This document shows positions 53,328 to 62,364 of a DNA stretch of 64,000 nucleotides, piece by piece. Position 1 is the stretch's first letter; every line of letters starts with the position of its first letter. The notes under the pieces were generated by a model. That model saw only the letters and a list, made by a program, of their open reading frames with translations. It ran no database searches and was not told where the DNA came from. The position numbers and the translations under genes were made by a program. Source of the DNA: Palsa-661 sp035535015. GTDB lineage: Bacteria; Actinomycetota; Acidimicrobiia; Acidimicrobiales; UBA8190. The stretch spans positions 1-64,000 of the forward strand of contig DATLQU010000019.1 in the NCBI GenBank assembly GCA_035535015.1, read 5' to 3'.

Positions 53328-54076
53328 CGCGGTGTGGGCGCCTCGGCCAGGATCGCCTTCTGCTCGTCGAGCAAGCTGGCGATCCCGTGCTCGGCCAGCC
53401 CGAGCATCTCGTCGAGCTCGCCGCGCGAGAACGGCATCCCCTCGGCCGTCCCCTGTACCTCGATGAACCGACCCGAGCCCGTCATCACCACGTTCATGTC
53501 GACCTCGGCGCGCGAGTCCTCGGAGTAGTCCAGGTCCAACAGGCAGGCGGCGTCCACTATCCCGACGGACACCGCGGCACAGGAGTCACCCAGAGGATTG
53601 CCCGACAGCTGTCCTTTTTGCATCAGCCGGGTGAAGCAGTCGTGCAGCGCCACGTAGGCCCCGCAGATCGAGGCCGTCCTCGTCCCCCCGTCGGCCTGCA
53701 ACACGTCGCAGTCCACCGTCACCTGCAGCTCCCCCATGGCGATCACGTCGGTCACCGCCCGCAACGACCGCCCGATCAACCTCTGGATCTCCTGGGTCCG
53801 CCCCGACTGCTTCCCCTTGGCCGCCTCGCGCCCGATCCGCTCGGCCGACGAACCCGGCAACAGCGAGTACTCGGCCGTCACCCAGCCCTTGCCCGTCCCC
53901 CGCATCCACGGCGGGACCCGGTCCTCGACCGACGCCGTGCACAGCACCTTCGTCTTCCCCATGGAGACGAGCACCGACCCGGGCGCGAACTCGGTGAAGT
54001 CGCGCACGAAAGTCACCGGCCGCAGGTCCTCGACATTACGCCCGTCTTTCCGCCGGGCCCGGGGATCGCCGCTCAC
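53324..54076 (-). CDS. rph: ribonuclease PH
   Basis: 250 aa from GTG at 54076, overlapping the upstream metallohydrolase stop by 4 nt; the frame is open further but lies inside the metallohydrolase gene. RNase PH motifs: GSVLVSMGKTKVLCTASVE, GWVTAEYSLLPGSS, RTQEIQRLIGRSLRAV, VDCDVLQADGGTRTASI and the phosphate-binding end. Phosphorolytic 3'-to-5' exoribonuclease maturing tRNA ends. Confidence 0.96.
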   Translation of the reverse strand: MSGDPRARRKDGRNVEDLRPVTFVRDFTEFAPGSVLVSMGKTKVLCTASVEDRVPPWMRGTGKGWVTAEYSLLPGSSAERIGREAAKGKQSGRTQEIQRLIGRSLRAVTDVIAMGELQVTVDCDVLQADGGTRTASICGAYVALHDCFTRLMQKGQLSGNPLGDSCAAVSVGIVDAACLLDLDYSEDSRAEVDMNVVMTGSGRFIEVQGTAEGMPFSRGELDEMLGLAEHGIASLLDEQKAILAEAPTPR

Positions 54077-54804
54077 AGCGAGTACCCCCGTCCCACGGCG
54101 GCCTGCGCCACCGGGCCACCGAAAGCCTCGGCCGCCTCGGCCCGCACGGCGCCGGCGGCGATCGTGGGCCACCGGTGGGTCACCACCAACCGGCCTGCTC
54201 CCGCCGCCTTCGCCGTCCTCCCGGCCTGCCGTCCGCTCATGTGCTGCGCCGTCCCTTCGTGTTCCTTCGTATAGGTGGCCTCGCACAGGGCGAGGTCGAG
54301 GTCGGTCCCGAGGGCCGCCAACGACCAACCGGGCCCGGAATCGGCAGAGTAGCCGAGGGTGCTCCCGTCGCCTTCGAGACGCACGGCCAGGGTCACCGGC
54401 CCGTGATCGGTGGCCGAGAACGTCATCCGCACCCCACCGACCACCGCCCCCTCACCGTCGCCCACCGTCCGCCAGTCGAGGACCCCCTCGGCATCTCTTC
54501 CCAGCCGTTCCTGCACGCCGGGGGCGGCGAGAACGGGCACCGGCCGGCGTGTCCCCTCGAGCGTGTGATGGACCGCCGTCACGAATCCCGAGATATCGCT
54601 CCAGTGATCGCTGTGCTCATGGGAGAGCACGATGGCGTCGAGGGCCCGGGGGTCGCAATAACGCTGCAGGTTGGCGAACGTCCCCGGCCCGGCGTCGAGC
54701 CACACCGTCGTGCCGGACGTCCACGACCGCACCAGGTAACCACTGGCCGCTCCCCCGGCCCCGGCATGGCTCCCGTCGCATCCGAGCACGGTGAGCGTCA
54801 GCAC
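54073..54804 (-). CDS. metallo-beta-lactamase-fold hydrolase (Rv1339-like)
   Basis: 243 aa, GTG start. Zinc motif LSHEHSDHWSD (HxHxDH), the later His residues in FSATDHGPVT and VVTHRWP, Asp in SADSG. Sits between murI and rph exactly as Rv1339 does in Mycobacterium tuberculosis, whose product is reported as an atypical cAMP phosphodiesterase. I infer orthology from position and size. Starts 7 nt inside the murI 3' end. Confidence 0.85.
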   Translation of the reverse strand: MLTLTVLGCDGSHAGAGGAASGYLVRSWTSGTTVWLDAGPGTFANLQRYCDPRALDAIVLSHEHSDHWSDISGFVTAVHHTLEGTRRPVPVLAAPGVQERLGRDAEGVLDWRTVGDGEGAVVGGVRMTFSATDHGPVTLAVRLEGDGSTLGYSADSGPGWSLAALGTDLDLALCEATYTKEHEGTAQHMSGRQAGRTAKAAGAGRLVVTHRWPTIAAGAVRAEAAEAFGGPVAQAAVGRGYSL

Positions 54805-55682
54805 CCCGTCATAGCCGTCCCGCTGTCCCCGGGCTCATCGTCGGCCACGGCGTCGGCCACCGGCCACGCCACCTGCCCGACGTCGCCCAGCTCGGCACCG
54901 AACAGCCGTCCCCCGACAGACCGGAACCACTCCACCTCGCCGGACGAGAAGAACCGCGCCTGCCCGCGACGGTGGCCACCGCGCCCGAGCCGGCCCTCGG
55001 CCAAGGTGGCCCGCACGTCGAATGCCGTCTCGTCGGCCGACGACACCAGCACCACCCCCCGCCCCACGGCATCGGCGATCGTCCGGGCCAGGAACGGGTA
55101 GTGCGTGCACCCGAGCAACAGCGTGTCGATCCCGGCCTGCCGCAGAGGAGCCAACAGCCGTTCGGCCAGAACCACCACCTGATCGGAACGCGTGTCGCCG
55201 CGTTCGACGAACTCGACGAACCCGGGGCACGCCGCGCACGTCAGCTCGAGCGGCACGGCCAGATCACCGATGGCCCGCTGGTAGGCGCCCGACGACACCG
55301 TCCCCACCGTCCCGATCACCCCGACCTTCCGGTTCCGCGTGGCTTTGGCCACCGCCCGCACCCCCGGTTCGATCACCCCGATCACCGGGACCGGCAGTAA
55401 CCGCCGCAGCGCCCCCAGCCCGGCGGCGGCCGCCGTATTGCAGGCCACCACCACCAGCTTCACGTCGTGCTCGTCTACCAGCCACCGCCCGATCTGCCCG
55501 GCGTAGGCGCGGACCTCGGACAGAGGCCGTGGTCCGTAGGGATAGCGCCCGGTGTCGCCCACGTAGACCAGATGTTCGCCGGGGGCGAGGTCGATCAGGG
55601 CCCGGGCCACGCTCAGGCCGCCGAACCCGCTGTCGAACATCCCGATGGGACGGTCGTCCTCCGACAGATACCCGTCGTCCAC
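54798..55682 (-). CDS. murI: glutamate racemase
   Basis: 294 aa from GTG at 55682. RPIGMFDSGFGGLSVA (first substrate loop with catalytic-site Asp/Ser), VACNTAAAAGL (first catalytic Cys) and LLLGCTHYPFLA (second catalytic Cys) are intact. Makes D-glutamate for peptidoglycan. The C-terminus is about 30 residues longer than in many homologs. GTG is preceded by GGGAAG very close by, so an alternative start a few codons later cannot be excluded. Confidence 0.95.
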   Translation of the reverse strand: MDDGYLSEDDRPIGMFDSGFGGLSVARALIDLAPGEHLVYVGDTGRYPYGPRPLSEVRAYAGQIGRWLVDEHDVKLVVVACNTAAAAGLGALRRLLPVPVIGVIEPGVRAVAKATRNRKVGVIGTVGTVSSGAYQRAIGDLAVPLELTCAACPGFVEFVERGDTRSDQVVVLAERLLAPLRQAGIDTLLLGCTHYPFLARTIADAVGRGVVLVSSADETAFDVRATLAEGRLGRGGHRRGQARFFSSGEVEWFRSVGGRLFGAELGDVGQVAWPVADAVADDEPGDSGTAMTGC

Positions 55683-55732
55683 CTTCCCGAGGTTACGACC
55701 CCGGGGCCGGAGGCACGCGTTCCCGCCGGCGC

Positions 55733-56065
55733 TCACAGAAGTGGCAGCTGGGGCGCCTCTTCGAGCGACGGCTTCCCCGAACGCCGGGCCCCGACGGGAA
55801 AGACCTGGCCGGGCAGGAACGAGCGCACCCGATGGTCGCCGGGCCGTCCCCCGAGCACTTCGACGGACTCGGCCCCGTTCTGCACGTTCCGCACGTAGGC
55901 CCGGAACGTCCAGCTCGCCCCGCGCAGCGCCGGACCCTCGATCTCCACCGCGTCTCCGGGCCGCAGCCCGTTCCACGACTCGGCCCGCTGCAGATGGTCG
56001 GGCAACGCCTTCACCGTCCGTCGCCGTCGTCGCGTCACCATCGGACAAGGCTCACCATCGGACAA
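55733..56065 (-). CDS. small conserved-looking protein of unknown function
   Basis: 110 aa from ATG at 56065, or 102 aa from ATG at 56041; both lie in a 17-bp tandem repeat that brings ATGGTGA in each copy, so the true start is uncertain. A basic stretch (VTRRRRRTVKAL) precedes a small beta-rich domain (GDAVEIEGPALRGASWTFRA ... VEVLGGRPGDHRVRSF). No known motif. It occupies the place of the rhomboid-like gene between cysM and murI in mycobacteria. Confidence 0.65.
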   Translation of the reverse strand: MSDGEPCPMVTRRRRRTVKALPDHLQRAESWNGLRPGDAVEIEGPALRGASWTFRAYVRNVQNGAESVEVLGGRPGDHRVRSFLPGQVFPVGARRSGKPSLEEAPQLPLL

Positions 56066-56134
56066 GGCTCACCGTCGGCCCAGCCACCATCAGGCCGGAT
56101 TCACTTTCGGACACGGTTCCCTCTCGGACACCGA
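56035..56134. repeat. 17-bp degenerate tandem repeat, about six copies
   Basis: Unit TCACCATCGGACAAGGC at 56035 and 56052 (identical), 56069, then one shortened copy (56086), and variants at 56101 and 56118. On the minus strand each intact copy carries ATGGTGA. It runs from the start of the 110-aa gene to 2 bp from the cysM stop. Confidence 0.85.
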
Positions 56135-56136
56135 CA

Positions 56137-57084
56137 TCAGAAGTAGATGGTGTTGCGGGCCCGCTCGGTCACGACCTCGATGTCGTCGGTCCACGCGCCG
56201 GTGGACAGGTACTTCCACCCGCCGTCGGCCGACACGAAGACGATCACTCCGCCCTCGATCGACTGGGCACACTTGGCGGCACCGGCCATGGCCGCCCCGG
56301 TCGAGATCCCGGCGAAGATCCCCACCTCGGCCAGCCGTCGCGTCCACACGATCGACTGCCGGGGATCGACGATGGTCTTTCGGTCGAGAAGGTCGGGACC
56401 CCCGAGCTCGGTGAAGATGGGAGGGATATAGCCGTCGTCCAGGTTCCGCAGTCCGTCCACCATCTCCCCGGCCGGGGGCTCGACGGCCCACACGGCGATG
56501 GCCGGATTCTGGTCTTTCAGGAACCGACCCACCCCGAGCAGGGTCCCCGACGTCCCCAGTCCGGCCACGAAATGCGTCACCTCGGGGCAGTCCCGCCAGA
56601 TCTCGGGCCCGGTCCCCTCGTAGTGTGCCCGGGGATTGGCCAGGTTGGCGTACTGATAGAGGAAGACCCACTCGGGATGCTCGGCGTGGATCCGCTCGGC
56701 CATCCGCACGGCTCCGTTCGAACCTTCGGAGCCGGGCGACTCGATGATCTCGGCGCCCCACACGGCGAGCAGCTGCCGTCGCTCGATGGACACGTTCGAC
56801 GGCAACACCACCTTCAGCCGGTACCCCTTCAGCCGGGCCACCAGGGCCAGCCCGATCCCCGTGTTCCCCGAGGAGGGCTCGAGCAGCGTCGCGCCCGGTG
56901 TCAGCCGCCCGTCCTTCTCCGCCTCCTCCACCATCGACAGGGCGATCCGGTCCTTCACCGACCCGCCGGGGTTCTGCCCTTCCAGCTTCACCAAGATCCG
57001 GACGGCCGGGTTCGGGCTCAGGGCGCTCACGTCGACCAGCGGCGTATCGCCGATCAGGTCGAGAGGGCTGGCGACACGGGCCAC
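56137..57084 (-). CDS. cysM: CysO-dependent cysteine synthase
   Basis: 315 aa. IGDTPLVDVSAL, the PLP lysine in NPGGSVKDRIAL, the phosphate loop SSGNTGIGLAL, GLGTSGTLLGVGRFL, and the C-terminal GAWTDDIEVVTERARNTIYF tail that in M. tuberculosis CysM closes the active site. Uses O-phosphoserine and thiocarboxylated CysO. Upstream cysO ends 15 nt away. Fold-type II PLP enzyme. Confidence 0.95.
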   Translation of the reverse strand: MARVASPLDLIGDTPLVDVSALSPNPAVRILVKLEGQNPGGSVKDRIALSMVEEAEKDGRLTPGATLLEPSSGNTGIGLALVARLKGYRLKVVLPSNVSIERRQLLAVWGAEIIESPGSEGSNGAVRMAERIHAEHPEWVFLYQYANLANPRAHYEGTGPEIWRDCPEVTHFVAGLGTSGTLLGVGRFLKDQNPAIAVWAVEPPAGEMVDGLRNLDDGYIPPIFTELGGPDLLDRKTIVDPRQSIVWTRRLAEVGIFAGISTGAAMAGAAKCAQSIEGGVIVFVSADGGWKYLSTGAWTDDIEVVTERARNTIYF

Positions 57085-57099
57085 GGCGGCGTTCGACCC

Positions 57100-57375
57100 T
57101 CAGCCACCGGCGACGGCGGGCAGGATGGACACCGTGGCCCCGTCGGACACCTTCGTGTCGAGCTGCTCCAGATAGCGCACGTCGTCGTCGTCGACGTAGA
57201 CGTTCACGAATCGGTGCAGCGTCCCGTCCTCGGTCAAGACCTGCCCGGCCATGGCCGGGTAGTTGGCCACCAGGTCGTTCAGCACCTCGCCGATGGTGCC
57301 GCCGTTGGCGGACACCGTGGACTGACCGCCCGCATGCGGGCGCAGGACGGTGGGTAGGCGCACTTCGACGGGCAC
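57100..57375 (-). CDS. cysO: sulfur-carrier protein CysO (MoaD/ThiS family)
   Basis: 91 aa. Ubiquitin-like beta-grasp protein ending in the required Gly-Gly (ILPAVAGG). RYLEQLDTKVSDGATVSILP is characteristic of CysO. Its C-terminus becomes a thiocarboxylate, the sulfur donor to CysM. 15 nt upstream of cysM, and downstream of mec. Confidence 0.95.
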   Translation of the reverse strand: MPVEVRLPTVLRPHAGGQSTVSANGGTIGEVLNDLVANYPAMAGQVLTEDGTLHRFVNVYVDDDDVRYLEQLDTKVSDGATVSILPAVAGG

Positions 57376-57459
57376 CGCTGTCCTCCTCGGGGCCGGAGGT
57401 CGGCTGGCCCCGAGGGGTCACAGCCGTCCGGACGGATATGGCGCGTAACCCAGCCGATC

Positions 57460-57903
57460 CTACTGGGCCGCTCCCGGCACCGATCCTTCCGGGCCCGCCG
57501 GCGGATCCACGATCACCGGCTCCTCGTCGATCCGGCCATCCACGATCCGGTAGGACCGGAGCACGGGCTGGGTGTCACGCAGCGACACCAGCACGTAGTG
57601 CCACCCCGGATCGGGCGCCTGGGCCACGTCAGTGGCCGACGGGTAGGCGTCGGTGTGCGTGTGGGAGTGGAACACCCCGATGATGGCCATCCCGCGGGCC
57701 TCGGCGTCACGGTCAGCGTGCAGGAATTCCTTCCCGGGCACCGTGTAGAGCTTGGCCGAGGCGGCCTCGTTGTGCGTCGGGTAGCACTTGGCCGCCACCG
57801 TGCCGGCTGGATCGCCTCCGATCAGCCCGCAGGCCTCGTCGGGCAGGCCCCGCAGACAGTGACCGACGATCTGTGTGTAGACCTCGGGCGCCAGCCGCAG
57901 CAT
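57460..57903 (-). CDS. mec: JAMM metalloprotease Mec (CysO-cysteine peptidase)
   Basis: 147 aa from ATG at 57903. JAMM motif FHSHTHTDAYPSATD (H-x-H-x10-D) with Glu upstream in ACGLIGG region. Releases cysteine from the CysO-cysteine adduct, restoring the carrier. Order mec-cysO-cysM equals Rv1334-Rv1336. Divergent from smpB across 49 bp. Confidence 0.93.
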   Translation of the reverse strand: MLRLAPEVYTQIVGHCLRGLPDEACGLIGGDPAGTVAAKCYPTHNEAASAKLYTVPGKEFLHADRDAEARGMAIIGVFHSHTHTDAYPSATDVAQAPDPGWHYVLVSLRDTQPVLRSYRIVDGRIDEEPVIVDPPAGPEGSVPGAAQ

Positions 57904-57952
57904 TTTCTCGACGTTACCGGCCCCGGTCGTCCCACCGGGTACCCTCCGCTCA

Positions 57953-58513
57953 GTGGCCGCAGCCAAAGGACCGGGTCGTCGGGGCCACAAGACGGCGAGC
58001 CCGAGCGCCGAGGCCGACCGGATCCGCACGGTCGCCCGGAACCGCCGCGCCCGTCACGACTACGACATCCTGGACACATTCGAATGCGGCCTCGCCCTCC
58101 AGGGCAGCGAGGTCAAGTCCCTGCGCGCCGGACGCGTCACCCTGGCCGACGCCTATGCCCGGGTGGAAGAAGGCGAGGCCTGGTTGCTCGGCGTCCATAT
58201 CCCGCCGTACATCCACGCTGCCGGCTTCGGTGCCCACGATCCGGAACGCCGACGCAAGCTCCTGCTCCACCGCCGGGAGATCGACGAGCTCATGGGCAAG
58301 ACCCAGCAACAGGCCCTCACCTTGGTGCCCCTCTCCATCTATTTCAAAGACGGCCGGGCCAAAGTGGAGCTGGCTCTGGCCCGAGGCCGACGCCTCTACG
58401 ACAAGCGCCATGCCATCGCCGAGCGCGACGCCGACCGCGATGCCCAGCGCGAAGCCTCACGGGCGGCGGGCAAGAGCGTCGGCCGCGGCGCCAGCCGCGA
58501 ACGCGACGACTGA
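57953..58513 (+). CDS. smpB: SsrA-binding protein
   Basis: 186 aa, GTG start. SmpB signature: RNRRARHDYDILDTFECGLA, LQGSEVKSLRAGRVTLADAY and the C-terminal basic tail (ARGRRLYDKRHAIAERDADR). The N-terminal 25 residues and a C-terminal Arg/Ala tail make it longer than the usual 155-160. Binds tmRNA and tRNA-like domain in trans-translation. ssrA itself is 4 kb downstream on the same strand, beyond the ABC transporter. Confidence 0.97.
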   Translation: MAAAKGPGRRGHKTASPSAEADRIRTVARNRRARHDYDILDTFECGLALQGSEVKSLRAGRVTLADAYARVEEGEAWLLGVHIPPYIHAAGFGAHDPERRRKLLLHRREIDELMGKTQQQALTLVPLSIYFKDGRAKVELALARGRRLYDKRHAIAERDADRDAQREASRAAGKSVGRGASRERDD

Positions 58514-59054
58514 CGAGCGCGACGACGAAACGGCCGTCTGCACCGTCTGCTGAAAAGCCCCAACGGGCTGAACGGCCTCACCGGCCCGACAGTCAGCCGT
58601 GGGCTTTGGAGAAGTCGCCACTCAACCACGACTCGGGCGTCATCCGGGATCACACAATCGGTCTCGGCCTAGGCCGCCGTGGCGGCCAGGTACAGCTCAC
58701 CACGCTCACGTCCTCGTACGGCGCCGTCTCCGTCTGCACACCCAGACTGAAACGCCCCTCCCGGCCGATGATCCCTGCCTTGCGGCTCGACGTTCCCGTA
58801 ATCATGCTCACCACTCCGCCCGGCGAGTACCGGGCGAGTACCTGGACCACACGGGAACGGTCAGCGGTCCGTCCGGTCCCCGGCGGACGCTCATAAACCC
58901 GACATGCACCTCAGCCCGGAACGCCTGCCGCTCGTCCCCCCGTCATTGTCACCGACGTCCTTCTCCCGCCTACCATCCTCCGCCGCCCCGCATGCCCCGG
59001 TCCTTGTCGCAGCAACGATTCGCTAACCGCGCCGCAGATGGGAAACTACGCCGC
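58514..59054. other. 541-bp gap between smpB and ABC transporter
   Basis: No intact gene. It contains a degenerate minus-strand piece (about 58680-58850) described separately, and must carry the promoter of the ABC genes. CGAGTACC occurs twice 11 bp apart near 58827-58845. Confidence 0.45.
58680..58850 (-). pseudogene. possible PPOX/F420-dependent oxidoreductase fragment
   Basis: On the minus strand MITGTSSRKAGIIGREGRF, then SLGVQTETAPYEDVSV resembles the core of PPOX-class F420-dependent proteins (pattern T..SRKAR.LRRDPRVSL.VQ...PPY..VSV). Only about 45 codons are recognisable and no full frame exists. Confidence 0.4.
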
Positions 59055-59825
59055 ATGACCGTCACGGACCACGCATCCCCCGCCCCTCCGGCCCCCCGGC
59101 CGGGGCCCGCCGCCCGTGCCGTCGACCTGGTCAAGACCTACGGAAAGGGCGCCACCGTCGTCCACGCCCTCGACGGGGTCACCACCGAATTCGCCCGCGC
59201 CTCCTTCACCGCCATCATGGGTCCCTCGGGATCGGGCAAATCGACCTTCGTCCATTGTATGGCCGGTCTCGACGTCCCCACCTCGGGCCAGGTCTTCGTG
59301 GGAGACGAAGCCATCGACTCGCTCAACGACGCCGGACTCACCAAGTTGCGCCGCGACCGTCTGGGCTTCGTCTTCCAGTCCTTCAATCTGGTACCCACCC
59401 TGACGGCGGCCGAGAACGTCACCCTTCCGGCCGACCTGGCCGGCCACAAGGTCGATCCGGCCTGGTTCGACTTCCTCGTCGACCAGCTCGGCATCCGCGA
59501 CCGCCTGGCCCACCGCCCGACCGAGCTCTCCGGTGGCCAACAGCAGCGGGTGGCCTGTGCCCGGGCGCTCATCGGCCGACCGGACCTGATCTTCGCCGAC
59601 GAACCGACCGGCAACCTCGACTCGAAGTCGTCGGGCGAGATGTTGGCCTTCTTACGCCGGTCGGTCAGCGAGTTCGGTCAGACCATCGTCATGGTCACCC
59701 ACGACCCGCGCGGCGCCGCCTACGCCGACCGGGTCGTCTTCCTGGCCGACGGCAAGATCGTGGGCCAATTGGACTCACCCACGGCCGAGACCATCTACGA
59801 GCAGATGAAGCTGCTGGGCAGCTGA
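59055..59825 (+). CDS. ABC transporter ATPase (LolD/MacB-like)
   Basis: 256 aa from ATG at 59055. AVDLVKTYGKGATVVHALDG, Walker A GPSGSGKSTFVH, Q-loop FVFQSFNLVPTLTAAENV, signature LSGGQQQRVACARAL, Walker B DLIFADEPTGNLDS and H-loop MVTHDPRGAAY. This is the MacB/LolD type that drives periplasm-facing mechanotransmission. The FtsX-type permease starts 1 nt after its stop. Confidence 0.96.
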   Translation: MTVTDHASPAPPAPRPGPAARAVDLVKTYGKGATVVHALDGVTTEFARASFTAIMGPSGSGKSTFVHCMAGLDVPTSGQVFVGDEAIDSLNDAGLTKLRRDRLGFVFQSFNLVPTLTAAENVTLPADLAGHKVDPAWFDFLVDQLGIRDRLAHRPTELSGGQQQRVACARALIGRPDLIFADEPTGNLDSKSSGEMLAFLRRSVSEFGQTIVMVTHDPRGAAYADRVVFLADGKIVGQLDSPTAETIYEQMKLLGS

Positions 59826-59826
59826 C

Positions 59827-62364
59827 ATGTGGAGAGCCACCCTGAAGGGACTTCTCGCCCACAAGTTGCGCCTGGCCCTCACCGCCGTGGCCATCGTCCT
59901 GGGCGTCATGTTCGTCTCCGGCACCTTCGTTCTCACCGACACGCTCCACAACACCTTCACCACCCTCTTCAACGGCATCTACCAGCACGTGGACTTCGAG
60001 GTCCGGGGCCAGGCGGCCTTCAACGGTCCGGCCGGCACCGCCGTCCGTAATCCCATCGACCAATCGATCGCCGACGCCGTCCGTCAGGTACCCGGCGTGG
60101 CCGAGGCGGAGGGCACGGTGGCCGGCTACGCCCAGCTCGTCGCCCCTGACGGCAGGTCGGTCAATACCACCGGCGCTCCCACCATCGGGCTGTCGTTCAA
60201 TCCCGTCCCCCAGATGTCGTCGCTCCACATCAAGTCGGGATCGCCGCCCACCCGTCCGAACGACGTGGTCATCGACGCCTCGACGGCCGCCAAGTACCAC
60301 TTCCACATCGGACAACAGGTCCACGTCCTGCTGGCCGGCCCCACCCGGACGTTCACCCTGACCGGCATCGTCACCTTCGGCACCGCCAACAACCTGGCCG
60401 GCGCCACCCTCGCCGCTTTCGACCTGCCCACGGCCCAGTCTCTGTTCAACCGGACCGGCCACTACGACGCCATCGACATCCTGGCCAAGCCCGGGGTCGA
60501 CACCGCCCAGCTCCAGAAGTCCATCACCCGGGTCCTTCCTCCGCATGTGGAAGTCGTCACCGGTCAGACGGTGGCCAACGAGTCGACCAATTCGATCAAC
60601 CAGGCTCTCGGCTTCTTCTCCACCGCCCTGCTCGTCTTCGCCTTCATCTCGCTCTTCGTCGGCGGCTTCACCATCTTCAACACCTTCTCCATCATCGTCG
60701 GACAGCGCACCCGCGAGTTGGCGCTCCTGCGGGTCCTCGGAGCCAGTCGACGACAGGTCTTCCGGTCGGTCCTGGCCGAGGCCATGATCGTGGGCTTCTT
60801 CGCCTCCCTCGTCGGCCTGGGCCTGGGGGTCCTGGCCGCGGTCGGCCTCGAGGCCCTCCTGAACGGTTTCGGCGTCACCCTCCCCTCCAACGGCCTGGTC
60901 TTCGAAGTCCGGACCGTCGTCGTCGCACTGCTCGTCGGCGTCGGCGTCACCGTGGTCTCGGCCGTCAGCCCGGCCAGACGCGCCGTCCGCATCCCCCCGG
61001 TGGCAGCCTTGTCAGACCACGACGTCGTGGCCACCGAATCGTCACGCCGCCGGATCGTGGCCGGCAGCGCCATCTCCCTCCTCGGCGTCATCGCCCTCGC
61101 CTTCGGACTGACCAAGCCGGCCATCCAGCTCGTCGGCCTCGGCGCCATCGCCGTCTTCATCGGGATCGGCATGCTCGCCCCACTCGTCGCCCGCCCCATG
61201 GCCAGCATCATCGGCCTTCCGCTGGCCGGCCTCTTCGGCATCTCGGGGAAGCTGGGCCGGGAGAATTCGATGCGCAGCCCCCGGCGGACGGCCCAGACCG
61301 CCGCCGCCCTCCTCGTCGGCCTGGCCCTCGTCTCCACCATCGCCGTCTTCGGCGCGTCGCTGTCGCGCTCGGCCACGGGTGGCATCGACCAGGCCATCTC
61401 GGCCAACTACATCATCACCAGCTCGAGTGGCGGGGGCGCCAACAGCCAGATCTCGGCGGCCACGGCCACGGCTGCCCAACGCGTCCCCGGAGTCACCGCC
61501 GCCTCAACCGTCTACACGGGAGAGTTCAAATTCCGCAAGGACCTGACGAACCTGACCGCCATCTCACCGGTCCATCTGGCCCAGACGATCATCCTCCGGA
61601 TGGCCAGCGGCACCGGGGCACCGGCCCTGGCCGCCGGCAAACTCCTGGTCGACACCACCACGGCCACCAAGGATCATCTGGTCGTGGGATCGTCGGTCCC
61701 CGCCAAATTCGCTCTCACCGGGGACACCCACATGCTGGTGGGCGGGATCTACAAACCGAACAATGTCCTCGGCAGCTATCTCGTGAGCGACTCCTACTAC
61801 CGGGCGCACTTCGACAACCCCCTTCCCTTCGCCGTCCTGGTCAGGTCGAGTTCGGGGGCGACCCCGTCGACGACGGCACAACTCAGGTCCGGCCTCCGCT
61901 CGTACCCGAACCTCAAGATCCAGACCCAGGCCGAGTTCAAACAGAGTCAGCAGAAGGCGGTCAATCAGCTCCTCGGCATCGTCTACGTCCTTTTGGCCCT
62001 GGCCGTCCTCATCGCCCTCATCGGCATCGTCAACACCCTCATGCTCTCCGTCTTCGAGCGCACCCACGAGATCGGCCTGCTCCGGGCCGTCGGCATGAGA
62101 CGCCGCCAGGTCCGGGGCATGATCCGTTCAGAGGCGGTCATCCTCTCGGTCTTCGGCGCCATCATCGGCATCGTCGTCGGCACCGGCCTCGGCGTCGCCT
62201 TCGCCGCGTCGCTCAAGCAGCAAGGCATCACCGACATCGTCGTTCCCTTTTCCAACCTCATCGTCTTCCTGATCATCGCCGCCCTCCTCGGTCTTGGTGC
62301 CGCCTCCTGGCCTGCCCGCCGGGCGGCCAAGCTCGACGTCCTGGCCGCCATCGCCTCGGAGTAA
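59827..62364 (+). CDS. FtsX/MacB-like ABC transporter permease, duplicated type
   Basis: 845 aa. Membrane helix near the N-terminus (LRLALTAVAIVLGVMFVSGT), large extracytoplasmic domain (about 45-265), then three helices with FTIFNTFSIIVGQRTRELAL, further helices, a second extracytoplasmic part (about 540-690) and a C-terminal FtsX domain (NTLMLSVFERTHEIGLLRAV). So two FtsX modules, ten-helix topology. Coupled to the LolD-like ATPase. Substrate unknown; lipid or lipoprotein export or signalling is typical. Confidence 0.93.
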   Translation: MWRATLKGLLAHKLRLALTAVAIVLGVMFVSGTFVLTDTLHNTFTTLFNGIYQHVDFEVRGQAAFNGPAGTAVRNPIDQSIADAVRQVPGVAEAEGTVAGYAQLVAPDGRSVNTTGAPTIGLSFNPVPQMSSLHIKSGSPPTRPNDVVIDASTAAKYHFHIGQQVHVLLAGPTRTFTLTGIVTFGTANNLAGATLAAFDLPTAQSLFNRTGHYDAIDILAKPGVDTAQLQKSITRVLPPHVEVVTGQTVANESTNSINQALGFFSTALLVFAFISLFVGGFTIFNTFSIIVGQRTRELALLRVLGASRRQVFRSVLAEAMIVGFFASLVGLGLGVLAAVGLEALLNGFGVTLPSNGLVFEVRTVVVALLVGVGVTVVSAVSPARRAVRIPPVAALSDHDVVATESSRRRIVAGSAISLLGVIALAFGLTKPAIQLVGLGAIAVFIGIGMLAPLVARPMASIIGLPLAGLFGISGKLGRENSMRSPRRTAQTAAALLVGLALVSTIAVFGASLSRSATGGIDQAISANYIITSSSGGGANSQISAATATAAQRVPGVTAASTVYTGEFKFRKDLTNLTAISPVHLAQTIILRMASGTGAPALAAGKLLVDTTTATKDHLVVGSSVPAKFALTGDTHMLVGGIYKPNNVLGSYLVSDSYYRAHFDNPLPFAVLVRSSSGATPSTTAQLRSGLRSYPNLKIQTQAEFKQSQQKAVNQLLGIVYVLLALAVLIALIGIVNTLMLSVFERTHEIGLLRAVGMRRRQVRGMIRSEAVILSVFGAIIGIVVGTGLGVAFAASLKQQGITDIVVPFSNLIVFLIIAALLGLGAASWPARRAAKLDVLAAIASE

